From assembly GCF_014647375.1 (NCBI RefSeq), contig NZ_BMPB01000005.1:310001-374000 (forward strand): a stretch of 64,000 bases of DNA. Direction: 5' to 3'. The stretch comes from Parabacteroides faecis. GTDB lineage: Bacteria; Bacteroidota; Bacteroidia; Bacteroidales; Tannerellaceae. The notes below the pieces were generated by a model. The model was given only the letters and a program-made list of their open reading frames with translations. It did not search any database and was not told where the DNA came from. A program made the position numbers and the translations under genes. Each line of letters opens with the position of its first letter. The first letter of the stretch is position 1. Shown here piece by piece: positions 43,549 through 53,612 of this stretch.

Positions 43549-46500
43549 ATGATTCTATTCTTTCAATCTCCAACAAAGACGGTGCTGGCTGTTGAGGCGG
43601 CACATGCTTTCTCTCCTGAAGATGTTCAAAAGCTCGTTTGGTTGTTTAGTGAAGCAACTCCCGTTCAATCGGAAACATTGGATGGCTGGTATGTTGGTCC
43701 CCGCCGGGAAATGATCACCCCGTGGAGTACTAATGCCGTGGAAATCACCCAAAATATGGGATTGAGCGGTATCTCACGTATCGAAGAATACTTCCCTGTA
43801 TCTTCCGGTGAGGCAGACCACGACCCGATGCTGCAACGCATTTACAACGGACTGAACCAGGATATCTTCACGATCAGTAAACAACCGGATCCGATTGTTT
43901 ATATCGAAGATATTGCAGCTTACAACCAACAGGAAGGGCTGGCGCTGAGTGCTGAAGAGGTGTCTTACCTGAACGAAGTAAGCCAGAAGCTGGAACGTAA
44001 GCTGACCGACAGCGAAGTGTACGGTTTTGCACAGGTAAATTCGGAACACTGCCGTCACAAGATCTTCGGCGGTACATTCGTTATCGACGGAGAAGAGAAA
44101 GAAAGCTCTCTCTTTAACCTGATTAAGAAAACATCGGCAGAAAACCCGAACAAACTGGTTTCTGCTTATAAAGATAATGTGGCTTTCAATGAAGGTCCGG
44201 TGATCGAACAGTTTGCTCCGGCAAGCGGTGACAAACCTGATTTCTATGAAACAAAGGTATATAAATCGGTTATCTCTCTGAAAGCTGAAACACATAACTT
44301 CCCGACAACGGTTGAGCCGTTTAACGGTGCTGCTACCGGTTCAGGTGGTGAGATCCGTGACCGTCTGGGCGGAGGTAAGGCTTCTTTGCCTATCGCTGGT
44401 ACAGCCGTTTACATGACTGCTTATCCGCGTACGGAAGGTGCTCGTGAATGGGAAAAGATCATGGACCCGCGTCCTTGGTTGTACCAGACACCGGAACAGA
44501 TCCTGATCAAGGCTTCCAACGGTGCTTCCGACTTTGGTAACAAGTTCGGCCAGCCGCTGATCTGCGGTTCGGTACTGACTTTCGAACACGAAGAGAATAA
44601 TAAGAAATATGCTTACGATAAAGTGATCATGCTGGCAGGTGGTGTTGGTTATGCCAATATGCGCGATGCTTTGAAGGGTGATCCTCAGCCGGGTGAAAAG
44701 GTCGTACTGCTGGGTGGTGACAACTACCGTATCGGTATGGGCGGTGGTGCCGTATCTTCTGTAAATACAGGACAGTACACCAGCGGTATCGAGTTGAACG
44801 CCGTACAGCGTGCCAACCCGGAAATGCAGAAACGTGTATCGAACGTGATCCGTGCGATTGCAGAGTCTGACAACAATCCGGTAATCTCTATTCACGACCA
44901 CGGTGCAGGCGGTCACCTGAACTGTCTGTCTGAGTTGGTGGAAGCTACCGGCGGACATATCGATATGAGCCAGTTGCCTGTCGGTGACCCTACGCTTTCT
45001 GCTAAGGAAATCGTAGGAAACGAGAGCCAGGAACGTATGGGCTTGCTGATGAAGGAAGAAGACGTTGCCCGCGTACGCCGCATTGCCGACCGCGAACGCT
45101 CTCCGATGTATGTAGTAGGTGAAACGACCAACGATATGAAATTCGTATTCGAGCAGGCCGACGGTGTGAAACCGATCGACATTAAGCTGGAATATATGTT
45201 CGGTAAACCGCCTAGAACAATCATGACAGACCATACAGTGAGCGAAACTTATGCTCCTGTGGTTTACAAAGATTCAGAAATACATCATTATCTGGAAAAC
45301 GTACTTCAGCTCGAAGCTGTTGCATGTAAAGACTGGTTGACCAACAAGGTAGACCGTTCCGTAACAGGTAAGATCGCCCGTCAGCAGTGCCAGGGTGAAT
45401 TGCAGTTGCCGTTGAGTGACCTGGGTGCCGTAGCATTGGATTACCGCGGAAAGGCTGGTATCGCTACTTCCATCGGTCATGCTCCGCAGGTGGCTTTGGT
45501 CGATCCGGCTGCCGGTTCGGTAATGGCTATCGCTGAGTCGTTGACGAATATCGTATTCGCTCCGCTGGCTGATAAGTTGACCGGTGTTTCTTTGAGTGCT
45601 AACTGGATGTGGCCGTGCCGCAACGAAGGAGAAGACGCTCGTCTGTACACGGCTGTTCAGGCCGCTTCAGATTTTGCCTGCGAACTGGGTATCAATATCC
45701 CGACAGGTAAAGACTCTTTGTCGATGACACAGAAGTATGGCGACGATAAGGTGATCGCTCCGGGTACGGTAATTATTTCGGCAGGTGCTGAGGTAAGCGA
45801 TATTCGCAAGATCGTTTCTCCGGTATTGGCTCACGAAAAGAATTCTTACATATATTATATAGACTTCTCGTTCGATACGATGAAGTTGGGCGGTTCTGCT
45901 TTTGCACAGGCTTTGAACAAGCTGGGTAATGAAGTGCCGACCGTGAAGGATAGCGAATATTTCGCAGATGCGTTCAACGCCGTACAGGATGCGATCGAGA
46001 AAGGTCTGATCCTTGCCGGACACGATATTTCTGCCGGTGGTATGATCACTACCATGCTTGAAATGTGTTTCGCAAACGTAGAAGGCGGTCTGGAAGTCAA
46101 TCTGGATAAGCTGTCTGAAACAGACATCGTGAAGATCCTGTTCGCTGAAAACCCGGGTATCCTGGTACAGGTGAAAGACAAGAAAACTTTCGAAAAGTTG
46201 ATGGAAGAAGCCGGTGTCGGTTTCGCTATCATTGCCAAACCGACTGCCGAACGTCATATCCTGGTGGAAAAAGACGGTGTTCAGTATCACTTCGGTATCG
46301 ACTATATGCGTGACGTATGGTACGAATCGTCTTACAAACTGGATATCAAGCAGAGCGGTAGCGTATGCGCAGGCAACCGTTTCGAAAACTATAAGATGCA
46401 GCCGCTGGAATTTAAATACGGCAAGAATTTCACCGGTAAGCTGGCTGACTACGGTCTGACTCCCGACCGTAAAGGTAAGAGTGGTATCCGTGCTGCGGTA

Positions 46501-47238
46501 ATCCGTGAAAAGGGTTGCCAGTGCGAACGTGAAACATCTTACGCATTGTATCTGGCCGGTTTCGACGTGAAAGACGTTCACATGACTGACTTGGCTTCGG
46601 GACGCGAAACACTGGAAGATGTGAATATGATCGTATTCTGCGGTGGTTTCTCCAACTCCGACGTTTTAGGTTCAGCCAAGGGATGGGCCGGTGGTTTCTT
46701 GTATAACGAAAAGGCTAAGAAAGCATTGGATAACTTCTATGTACGTCCTGATACGTTGAGTCTGGGTATCTGTAACGGTTGCCAGCTGATGGCTGAACTG
46801 GGTGTGGTTTATCCGGAACACGAAAAGAAACATAAGATGTTGCATAACGACTCTCACAAACTGGAGTCTAACTTTATCTCTGTAGAGATTCCGAAGAACC
46901 ATTCAGTGATGTTCGGTCCGATGAGCGGACAGAAACTGGGTATCTGGATCACACACGGAGAAGGAAAGTTCAGCTTCCCGTACGAAGAGAAAGAATATCA
47001 TATTGCTCTTAAATATAACTATGAAGGCTATCCTGCCAACCCGAACGGTTCGCCCTGGTCGGTTGCCGGTGTCTGCTCACACGACGGACGCCACATGGCT
47101 ATGATGCCTCACTTGGAACGTGCTTTGTTCCCATGGCAGTGCGGTTATTATCCTGCTGACCGTAAAGGTGACGAAGTAACTCCGTGGATTGAAGGTTTTG
47201 TAAATGCACGCAAGTGGATTGAAGAAAACAAGAAATAA
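43549..47238 (+). CDS. purL: Phosphoribosylformylglycinamidine synthase (FGAR amidotransferase)
   Basis: 1229 residues, the single-chain large PurL type. It converts FGAR, glutamine and ATP to FGAM, the fourth step of purine synthesis, in the cytoplasm. Seen: N-terminal PurS-like domain; linker VNSEHCRHKIFGG; first AIRS-like domain with SLKAETHNFPTTVEPFNGAATGSGGEIRD and GGDNYRIGMGGGAVSS; second AIRS-like domain (SIGHAPQVALVDPAAGS, NIPTGKDSLSM, AGHDISAGGM); C-terminal class I glutaminase with nucleophile motif GICNGCQ (Cys 1075) and MPHLERALFPWQ. Full length, normal base composition, monocistronic, ended by a strong terminator. Confidence 0.98.
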   Translation: MILFFQSPTKTVLAVEAAHAFSPEDVQKLVWLFSEATPVQSETLDGWYVGPRREMITPWSTNAVEITQNMGLSGISRIEEYFPVSSGEADHDPMLQRIYNGLNQDIFTISKQPDPIVYIEDIAAYNQQEGLALSAEEVSYLNEVSQKLERKLTDSEVYGFAQVNSEHCRHKIFGGTFVIDGEEKESSLFNLIKKTSAENPNKLVSAYKDNVAFNEGPVIEQFAPASGDKPDFYETKVYKSVISLKAETHNFPTTVEPFNGAATGSGGEIRDRLGGGKASLPIAGTAVYMTAYPRTEGAREWEKIMDPRPWLYQTPEQILIKASNGASDFGNKFGQPLICGSVLTFEHEENNKKYAYDKVIMLAGGVGYANMRDALKGDPQPGEKVVLLGGDNYRIGMGGGAVSSVNTGQYTSGIELNAVQRANPEMQKRVSNVIRAIAESDNNPVISIHDHGAGGHLNCLSELVEATGGHIDMSQLPVGDPTLSAKEIVGNESQERMGLLMKEEDVARVRRIADRERSPMYVVGETTNDMKFVFEQADGVKPIDIKLEYMFGKPPRTIMTDHTVSETYAPVVYKDSEIHHYLENVLQLEAVACKDWLTNKVDRSVTGKIARQQCQGELQLPLSDLGAVALDYRGKAGIATSIGHAPQVALVDPAAGSVMAIAESLTNIVFAPLADKLTGVSLSANWMWPCRNEGEDARLYTAVQAASDFACELGINIPTGKDSLSMTQKYGDDKVIAPGTVIISAGAEVSDIRKIVSPVLAHEKNSYIYYIDFSFDTMKLGGSAFAQALNKLGNEVPTVKDSEYFADAFNAVQDAIEKGLILAGHDISAGGMITTMLEMCFANVEGGLEVNLDKLSETDIVKILFAENPGILVQVKDKKTFEKLMEEAGVGFAIIAKPTAERHILVEKDGVQYHFGIDYMRDVWYESSYKLDIKQSGSVCAGNRFENYKMQPLEFKYGKNFTGKLADYGLTPDRKGKSGIRAAVIREKGCQCERETSYALYLAGFDVKDVHMTDLASGRETLEDVNMIVFCGGFSNSDVLGSAKGWAGGFLYNEKAKKALDNFYVRPDTLSLGICNGCQLMAELGVVYPEHEKKHKMLHNDSHKLESNFISVEIPKNHSVMFGPMSGQKLGIWITHGEGKFSFPYEEKEYHIALKYNYEGYPANPNGSPWSVAGVCSHDGRHMAMMPHLERALFPWQCGYYPADRKGDEVTPWIEGFVNARKWIEENKK

Positions 47239-47265
47239 GAAAAAGAGATACATCTTTATAAAAGT

Positions 47266-47302
47266 AAAGGTTGCAATGTTCTGAACGTTGCAACCTTTTT
47301 TT
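47266..47302 (+). terminator. Rho-independent terminator of purL
   Basis: AAAGGTTGCAA (47266-47276) pairs with TTGCAACCTTT (47288-47298), then a T-run. Confidence 0.93.
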
Positions 47303-47388
47303 CTATGAATAAGCAGCCTGGAATTTATTATTAAGTGCTGAATTGTTAGTAGATGCGGCCGCTTATTCATAGTTGTTTCATCAGATGA

Positions 47389-49107
47389 TTACCAGCCTTT
47401 TGTCGTTTGCTTTAACAGTGGGTTGGCGTCCAGTTGGCGCTTAGGGATCGGGAAGATCGTGTATTCTTTATCCGACGGATCGACATCTTTATCCCACCAG
47501 GCATTACCGAAACGTCCCCAACGGATCAGGTCCGAACGGCGGCGGCGTTCGCCGATAAACTCGCGTCCCCATTCGTCGACAAACTCCTGGTCGGTCAGCA
47601 GGGCCGGATTTTGTACATAGCTGTATTTACCCCATTCGTCTGCCGGATAGTTTCTGACACGGATAAAATCGAGCAGTTCGGCAGCCTTAGCTTTGTTGCC
47701 GCTTCTGTAATTGATCTCTGCCAGCATATAATAGATTTCTGTCAGACGGATCTCCGGTGCGGATTGGCACATATATAGTCCGTCGCCTTCCTGCAGATAC
47801 GGGAACTTATTGAAACGTACGCCTGAATTTTCTTCTCCTGTCGTTACGCGCGAACCTTTTTCTTTAGCCGTGCTGAGACCTTCGGAGAAACGGCCGACCT
47901 GATCTACGTAGATCAACGGTTCACCTTTGTATTCTTCTGTTCCTTTTACTGTCTCGTCCGTGTAGCCGTATCCTTTTGTATAGTCGAACTTGTATTGGGT
48001 TCCGATCATAAAGAAACCTTCGTAATCGCCGTTGGCGCTAGTGATTTGGAACGGTTGTTTACGGTAATCGCAGTCTGCATACTTTTCATACGGGGTTCCC
48101 AGTTGGCTGGCGAAACTATACACGTTGCCATCGAAATCCCGTGAAGGTGTCATGTGAATACCATTGTTGCCACCGTCGGGATTACCCAAAGCCTGGCCGG
48201 AAGTATAATGCAGGAAAGAATCATGGAAACCGCCGAACTGGTACACATTGCGTTTGTGGGGGAATTCGAACAACAATTCAGGTGACCTGTATCCTTTGAT
48301 GCCGGAGCGGAACGGATCGCGGTAATCGTTCTGGTTGATATGATATTCCCCGTATTTACCGGCAATGATATCTTCGCAGAATGTTTTACAGTCTGCCGAA
48401 CGGTCGACATTGAGCCATACCTGCGAATTGAAATAGATACGGGCCAGTAATGCCGCAGCAGGAGCCTGGGTGAAACGACCGACGATATTCTCTTTTTTCA
48501 GTTGAGGCAATACATCTTTCAGTTCGCTCTCGATATAGCTGAATACTTCTTCGGGTGTAGCCTGGGCGAGCAGTTCGTCCGGTGCATCCTTTTCCGTGAA
48601 GATAGGCACATTCCGGTAGAAGTCGATCAGGAAGATATAGAACCAGGCACGCAAAGTACGTAATTCGCCGATGTAGTTGTTTTTCTCTTCATCCGTGATC
48701 CCCATGGCCTGGAAGTCCAGGACATTGAAATCGCGAAGGAGTGAATTGATCTGTTGGATACCCTGGTACGGACCGACCCAGCCTCCATTGATCTGGTTCA
48801 TATCGTAATTCCATTTATGCTCGTGCAGACGGACCCATTGTCCGTCGTCGTAGCCGTGGCGTCCTTTCTGTGTCCAGACGAAATGGTCGCCGGTAAGTTC
48901 CTGCAACTGCCAGCGGTCGCCGTCCCAGCCACACCATTGAGCGTGTTCGTAGGGGCGGAGTACGGTTGCTTCGACAGACGCTTTGTCTGTGAAGTAGTTG
49001 TCGCTTGTCAATATATTGAATGGCTCCTCCGTCAGATCCGTACAGGAAGTGAAAGCCATGGTTGTAGCCATCAGGCTGACTGCACAAAGTGATTTTATAT
49101 TTTTCAT
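47389..49107 (-). CDS. SusD/RagB-family glycan-binding lipoprotein (third pair)
   Basis: 572 residues. Lipoprotein signal MKNIKSLCAVSLMATTMAFTSC; then TDLTEEPFNILTSDNYF. TPR-type helices (ELRTLRAWFYIFLIDFYRNVPIF), RLTEIYYMLAEINYRSG, and the C-terminal FIGERRRRSDLIRWGRF with final YTIFPIPKRQLDANP. Surface partner of the SusC encoded 18 bp upstream. No degradative enzyme is linked directly to this pair on the same strand, so the substrate is open; GH20 and GDPD genes lie across the divergent promoter region. Confidence 0.95.
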   Translation of the reverse strand: MKNIKSLCAVSLMATTMAFTSCTDLTEEPFNILTSDNYFTDKASVEATVLRPYEHAQWCGWDGDRWQLQELTGDHFVWTQKGRHGYDDGQWVRLHEHKWNYDMNQINGGWVGPYQGIQQINSLLRDFNVLDFQAMGITDEEKNNYIGELRTLRAWFYIFLIDFYRNVPIFTEKDAPDELLAQATPEEVFSYIESELKDVLPQLKKENIVGRFTQAPAAALLARIYFNSQVWLNVDRSADCKTFCEDIIAGKYGEYHINQNDYRDPFRSGIKGYRSPELLFEFPHKRNVYQFGGFHDSFLHYTSGQALGNPDGGNNGIHMTPSRDFDGNVYSFASQLGTPYEKYADCDYRKQPFQITSANGDYEGFFMIGTQYKFDYTKGYGYTDETVKGTEEYKGEPLIYVDQVGRFSEGLSTAKEKGSRVTTGEENSGVRFNKFPYLQEGDGLYMCQSAPEIRLTEIYYMLAEINYRSGNKAKAAELLDFIRVRNYPADEWGKYSYVQNPALLTDQEFVDEWGREFIGERRRRSDLIRWGRFGNAWWDKDVDPSDKEYTIFPIPKRQLDANPLLKQTTKGW

Positions 49108-49125
49108 GCTGTATATACTTTTAGT

Positions 49126-52122
49126 TTAGTAACTGATTTGAACTCCGAATGATACGTTGCGGGCTGTCGGATATAAGTCCATACTGCCTCTACCGGCCCA
49201 TAAGCCAGTGACGTCGACACTTGACGGGTCCATGCCGCCTGAATACTTCGTGATGGTGAACACGTTCTTCATGGTTGCATAAATACGCAGGTTGGAGATC
49301 CATTTCGTATTCAGTTTAGGTGTCCATCCCAGCGTGATGTTATCCAGTTTCAGGTAATTACCGTTTTCGAGGAAGTAGTCGCACATGATCTTTTCTCCTT
49401 TGATATGGGCATTTTCCTTATAGGCGGATGTCAGCTTGTTAATACCTGTTACTCCTTGCAAACCATAATACATCTGGTATTGATTCAGGATCTGGTAGTC
49501 GAAACGTCCGCGGAAGTAAAGGGATAGGTCGAATCCTTTATAAGTAAATGTGTTTCCCCAGGCCATTTCCCATTTGGGCGTACCGTTACCGATATAGGTT
49601 CTGTCCGCTTCGCTGGCGTCACGTCCCCGTACGGTTTCTCCTCCTTTGATACCATTTTTGAAAACCATGATATTCCCATCTTCATCGACACCGGCGTAGC
49701 GGTATCCGTAGAATGAACCGATTTCAACACCATCCTGCAAACGCTGGCACGGGCCGGGGTTTCCGGGTGAAGGCAGACCGTCGCCTTCCATATAACCCAA
49801 CTCATATTTCTCGTTAGAGAATGATTTCAGCTTCGATTTGGTATAGGCAAGCGTGGCATTGGTTGAATAGGTGAACTTGTCGTTTTGTACGGCATCCCAG
49901 TTTACCTGTAATTCAAAACCTTTGGAATTGGTTGTACCTACATTAGTCATGATCTTTTCGTGCAAATAGGGAGGAACAGGAACCTGATATTCACCGATTA
50001 CATCTTTCCCTTCGCGGATGAAAAGGTCTAAACTACCGGATAGGCGGGAGTTGAACAAGGTATAATCGATACCCAGGTTGTAGGATATTTGTTTTTCCCA
50101 GGACAGGTCTTTGTTAGGATTGTTTCCCGGGCCGTATACCTGAACCCATTTACCTTCACTGTTCGGCATCCATCCGTAACCGGTATATTTTGCCAGGGAG
50201 ATGTATTTATCGAAGCCCGAGCGTCCAGTCTGTCCGTAAGAGAAACGGAGTTTCAGGTCATTCACGGTCTGAGAATCTTCGAAGAAGGAAAGACGGGAAA
50301 CACGCCATGCGGCAGAAGCAGCAGGGAAAGCCCCCCATTTATGATCCGTACCGAATTTGGTGTTCCCTTCGTAACGGATAGAACCCGTGAACAGGAAAGT
50401 ATTATCGAAATCATAGTTGACGCGTCCCAGGAAAGCGATCGTCTTTTCTTTGTTTTTATCGGATTCCATGCCCAGACGTCCGTCGGCCTTGTTGTAGTCG
50501 CCGGCTCCCAGGTTGTTGTACAGGAAAGCGTCTGTCGGGAAGTTCATGTTTTCGGCATTGAACTTTTCCCAGTTGAATTCCTGATAGGAGTAACCGCCCA
50601 TTACTTTCAGGTGGTGCCGATCTATATCCAGCGAATAATTGCCTAACCATTCTAACGTATAGTCCACCCATTTCTCATTTTCCAGGCGGGCACGTCCGTT
50701 ACGGCTGTTGTTGATCGACTCGCGATGGTCTTTGAAATAATACTCGCGTTGCTTCTTGTCATGTCCCTGGCGGCCGAGTTTTAATTCGGTATTCAGGTTC
50801 TTCAGGATGTTGAGTTTGATGTTGAAGTCGGTAGTCAGGTATTCCTGTGTAGCTCCGTTTTCACGTCTTGTCAGGTTGAAGATCGGGTTGTAACTATCGA
50901 AGTTATTCCGGAATGCATCCATTTCATCCTTCGAATAGGTCGGGTTCAGTTCGACTGCCTGTTTGAAACTTCCGTAATCGGTGTAATCTTCATCGGCGTA
51001 ACGATAGGATATGTTTCCTGTCACTTCCAATAAACCTTCTAAAGTGATTTGTTTGAAGCTGGCACGTAAACCATATTCTTTACGGTCTGTTGCAATGTCG
51101 AGCCCCTCTTTCGAACGGTAGTTTGCCGAGATACGGAAGATGCTGGATTCGCTACCACCGGAGAGGGCCAGGTTGTGGTTCTGTCCGAAGTTGTTTTTGT
51201 TGAGCAACTCGTTGTACCAATTCGTACGGGAACCGTAATCCTTTCCGATATTGTTGGCCACAAACTCTTCCGGACTCAGTATTTCCGGTCGTGCAGCAAC
51301 GAAATCATGTTCGGCATAACCATCGTATGTGATGGATACTTTACCGGCTTTCCCCTGCTTCGTCTGAACTAGGATAACTCCGTTTGCTCCGCGGGAACCG
51401 TAGATGGCAGCGGCGGAACCATCTTTCAATACGGTAATAGATTCGATGTCTTGCTGGGCAAGATTTCGCAGGTCACCGCCCGGCATCCCGTCGATAACGA
51501 TCAACGGACCGTTTCCGGCTTTCAAAGAAGAGGCTCCGCGTACCTGGATACTCGGACTGGCATTCGGGTCGGCTGCTGCCGTATTGGATACGGATACACC
51601 GGCTACTTTACCGTCGATCATCTGTAACGGACTATTGGAAGCTCCTTGCAGGAAGTCTTTACTTTTTACACTTGTCACGGCAGTTGTCAGGTCTTTTTTC
51701 ACCGTACTACCATAACCGACAACAACTACTTCCTGTAGATTTTCGGTATCTTCTTCCAGTGTAACTTCTATTTTTAACTGGTTGCCTACCGGTATCTCCT
51801 GTGATTTGTAACCGATATAAGATATTTGTAGCGTTGCATTCGCAGGTACATTGTTCAGCGTAAAATTTCCGTCGAGGTCCGTAATGCTCCCATTGGTTGT
51901 TCCTTTTACTACTACATTGGCTCCGATAACAGCCATCCCTTTTGTATCGGTAATGGTGCCTGTTATTGTTTTGCTTTGCTGGGTAATACTTGTTACCGGT
52001 GAATTTTCTGTTGTCGATCGTTTTATATCAGATGCATTTACAGGAAAGGCATAGAATAGAAAACAGAATGCTGACATTTTTGCTATCTCGTTGAAAGAGA
52101 TGTGATTAAATGTTTTCTTCAT
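49126..52122 (-). CDS. SusC/RagA-type TonB-dependent transporter without STN domain
   Basis: 998 residues. Signal peptide (to about 31); CarboxypepD_reg-like domain (about 52-122, TITGTITDTKGMAVIGANVVVKG); TonB-box region QEVVVVGYG; plug with NSPLQMIDGKVAGVSV and SITVLKDGSAAAIYGSRGANGV; barrel ending SFGVQISY. It lacks the STN domain of the other two SusC proteins and has no FecR or ECF gene nearby, so it is not under transenvelope sigma control. Instead its upstream region carries the AGTTC-N5-GAACT inverted repeats of a phase-variable promoter. Imports an unknown oligomer with its SusD partner. Confidence 0.95.
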   Translation of the reverse strand: MKKTFNHISFNEIAKMSAFCFLFYAFPVNASDIKRSTTENSPVTSITQQSKTITGTITDTKGMAVIGANVVVKGTTNGSITDLDGNFTLNNVPANATLQISYIGYKSQEIPVGNQLKIEVTLEEDTENLQEVVVVGYGSTVKKDLTTAVTSVKSKDFLQGASNSPLQMIDGKVAGVSVSNTAAADPNASPSIQVRGASSLKAGNGPLIVIDGMPGGDLRNLAQQDIESITVLKDGSAAAIYGSRGANGVILVQTKQGKAGKVSITYDGYAEHDFVAARPEILSPEEFVANNIGKDYGSRTNWYNELLNKNNFGQNHNLALSGGSESSIFRISANYRSKEGLDIATDRKEYGLRASFKQITLEGLLEVTGNISYRYADEDYTDYGSFKQAVELNPTYSKDEMDAFRNNFDSYNPIFNLTRRENGATQEYLTTDFNIKLNILKNLNTELKLGRQGHDKKQREYYFKDHRESINNSRNGRARLENEKWVDYTLEWLGNYSLDIDRHHLKVMGGYSYQEFNWEKFNAENMNFPTDAFLYNNLGAGDYNKADGRLGMESDKNKEKTIAFLGRVNYDFDNTFLFTGSIRYEGNTKFGTDHKWGAFPAASAAWRVSRLSFFEDSQTVNDLKLRFSYGQTGRSGFDKYISLAKYTGYGWMPNSEGKWVQVYGPGNNPNKDLSWEKQISYNLGIDYTLFNSRLSGSLDLFIREGKDVIGEYQVPVPPYLHEKIMTNVGTTNSKGFELQVNWDAVQNDKFTYSTNATLAYTKSKLKSFSNEKYELGYMEGDGLPSPGNPGPCQRLQDGVEIGSFYGYRYAGVDEDGNIMVFKNGIKGGETVRGRDASEADRTYIGNGTPKWEMAWGNTFTYKGFDLSLYFRGRFDYQILNQYQMYYGLQGVTGINKLTSAYKENAHIKGEKIMCDYFLENGNYLKLDNITLGWTPKLNTKWISNLRIYATMKNVFTITKYSGGMDPSSVDVTGLWAGRGSMDLYPTARNVSFGVQISY

Positions 52123-52280
52123 AATTGTGAATTAATACTAGTTAGAATTAATAATTTTAATAGGTAAGTGATACGTATCTTATACGTATTGTCTGAACTG
52201 TTGTTTTTTCTACGTCATAGGCCTTATTTCTTTAGATTAGAATTAAAGTTGATTTAATACTCGCATTGAAATTCAATCAA

Positions 52281-52297
52281 TAGTTCTTCAGGAACTA
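52281..52297 (+). repeat. Left inverted repeat of putative invertible segment
   Basis: TAGTTCTTCAGGAACTA. Contains AGTTC-N5-GAACT, the motif reported for invertible promoters in front of SusC/SusD genes in Bacteroides fragilis. It is exactly reverse-complementary to the copy at 52532-52548, and each copy is itself a dyad. Confidence 0.8.
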
Positions 52298-52490
52298 ATT
52301 ACTTTATGAATTTGATTGAGAGAGGAGGTAGTCCCTTTATTGGGAAATTTTGCGAATAATGTTCTTGAGAAGGAGGAATAAGTCAAGGTAAAACATCGAA
52401 TTCTGTGTTTTTATAATAAAATATTAGCTTATTAATTACTTCATCTGATTTTAAAGCCGGGGTATTATGATATTATATTAATTTTTTTAT

Positions 52491-52498
52491 TATTTTTG
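52491..52498 (+). promoter_or_regulatory. Promoter -7 element TATTTTTG inside the invertible segment
   Basis: TATTTTTG matches TAnnTTTG and points right, away from susC and toward GDPD, with a start expected near 52505, just before the right repeat. Inversion would point it at susC. No good -33 motif; the upstream bases are nearly all A/T. Confidence 0.55.
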
Positions 52499-52531
52499 CC
52501 CTGTGTTTTTCTCAATTTGATTTGTTTTCCA

Positions 52532-52548
52532 TAGTTCCTGAAGAACTA
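52532..52548 (-). repeat. Right inverted repeat of putative invertible segment
   Basis: TAGTTCCTGAAGAACTA, the exact reverse complement of the left repeat. Outer-edge distance between the repeats is 268 bp. Confidence 0.8.
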
Positions 52549-52727
52549 TGTCCGATATCTTCTATTCCCGTTAAGATAATGTAAGACCATCATTTTTTAT
52601 ACTCGTATTGATTACCGGCAGTTTTAGCCGGAGTTAGAAATCTTCCGCGGATGCTCCCGAATATCGGATAAAATCTGTAAGTTTACATGCTCAATATTTT
52701 GTAACGGATTCTAATACAAAAAAGAAG

Positions 52728-53495
52728 ATGAAGAAGAGATCAATGTTAACTATCCTGCTTGCCGTATGTTTATATGGAAGTAATGTTTTTGCCCAGACAA
52801 AAGTAATTGCCCATCGGGGATATTGGGATTGTGAAGGTTCTGCCCAGAACTCGATTACGGCTTTAAACAAAGCCCATGAGGTTGGTGCGTATGGTTCTGA
52901 ATTCGACGTATCTATAACGGCTGACGGTATTCCGGTCGTCAACCACGATGACAGTATTCAGGGTTTTTGTATAGAAACATCTCTCTATGAACAACTGAAA
53001 GACCTGAAGTTGAAGAACGGGGAGAGATTACCGACTCTGGAAGAATACCTGATCCAGGGAAAGAAAAATCAGGGAACTCAACTTATCCTCGAGATCAAAC
53101 CTCATAGAAGAGTAGTCAATGAAGACAAAGCTGTCGCGGCAATTCTTTATCTGGTACAAAAATATCAGATGGAAGACCAGGTAGAATATATTTCTTTCAG
53201 TATGAATATTTGTAAGGAGTTGATCCGGCGTGCTCCGGCAGTACAGGTCTCTTATCTGCGCGGAGAGGTTTCTCCGGCCGATTTGAAAATACTCGGATTC
53301 TCCGGTTTGGATTATCATTATAAGGTATTTGACAAACATCCTGAATGGATTCAGGAAGCGAAAAACGAAGGTTTGACCATTAATGTCTGGACAGTGGATG
53401 ATCCGGCTGTTATGGAGTCGATGGTTGCAAAGGGGGTTGATTTTATCACAACAGATAAACCGAAGGAACTGAAAGCTGTTATTGCAAAATTCTGA
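52728..53495 (+). CDS. Glycerophosphodiester phosphodiesterase family protein
   Basis: 255 residues with a signal peptide (1-22, ending VFAQ). GDPD TIM-barrel motifs: VIAHRGYWDCEGSAQNS (catalytic His-Arg), GAYGSEFDVSITADGIPVVNHDDS (metal-binding Glu/Asp and second His), LILEIKP, and the end INVWTVDDPAVMESMVAKGVDFITTDKP. It hydrolyses glycerophosphodiesters or related phosphodiesters in the periplasm to alcohol plus glycerol phosphate. It is divergent from the SusCD pair and could be read by the invertible promoter in the orientation seen here. Confidence 0.94.
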   Translation: MKKRSMLTILLAVCLYGSNVFAQTKVIAHRGYWDCEGSAQNSITALNKAHEVGAYGSEFDVSITADGIPVVNHDDSIQGFCIETSLYEQLKDLKLKNGERLPTLEEYLIQGKKNQGTQLILEIKPHRRVVNEDKAVAAILYLVQKYQMEDQVEYISFSMNICKELIRRAPAVQVSYLRGEVSPADLKILGFSGLDYHYKVFDKHPEWIQEAKNEGLTINVWTVDDPAVMESMVAKGVDFITTDKPKELKAVIAKF

Positions 53496-53612
53496 TCCTA
53501 TATCCAGTTGCTCCGTTATTTCTTTATAGCTCAATTGCGTGTGACGGCTTCTTTTCTGTTTGTCAGGGAAATTACTATCTTCGTGCAGAATTTCTAACAT
53601 AAACAAAAAATA

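Larger units (their letters stand above)
52123..52727. other. Divergent 605-bp control region holding an invertible-promoter candidate
   Basis: AT-rich region between susC (- strand) and the GDPD gene (+ strand). It contains the two 17-bp inverted repeats (52281-52297 and 52532-52548) and one clear -7 match (52491-52498). No CAAAnnTA is visible on the susC side, so no ordinary promoter points toward susC in this orientation. The remaining parts (52123-52280 and 52549-52727) hold nothing I recognise. Confidence 0.6.

Noticed and set aside
44341-45234. Long open frame on the minus strand inside purL (297 codons), with another at 45667-46581 (304 codons)
   Set aside because: Antisense to a certain, highly conserved gene; the translations are low-complexity and resemble no protein. 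A by-product of codon bias in purL.
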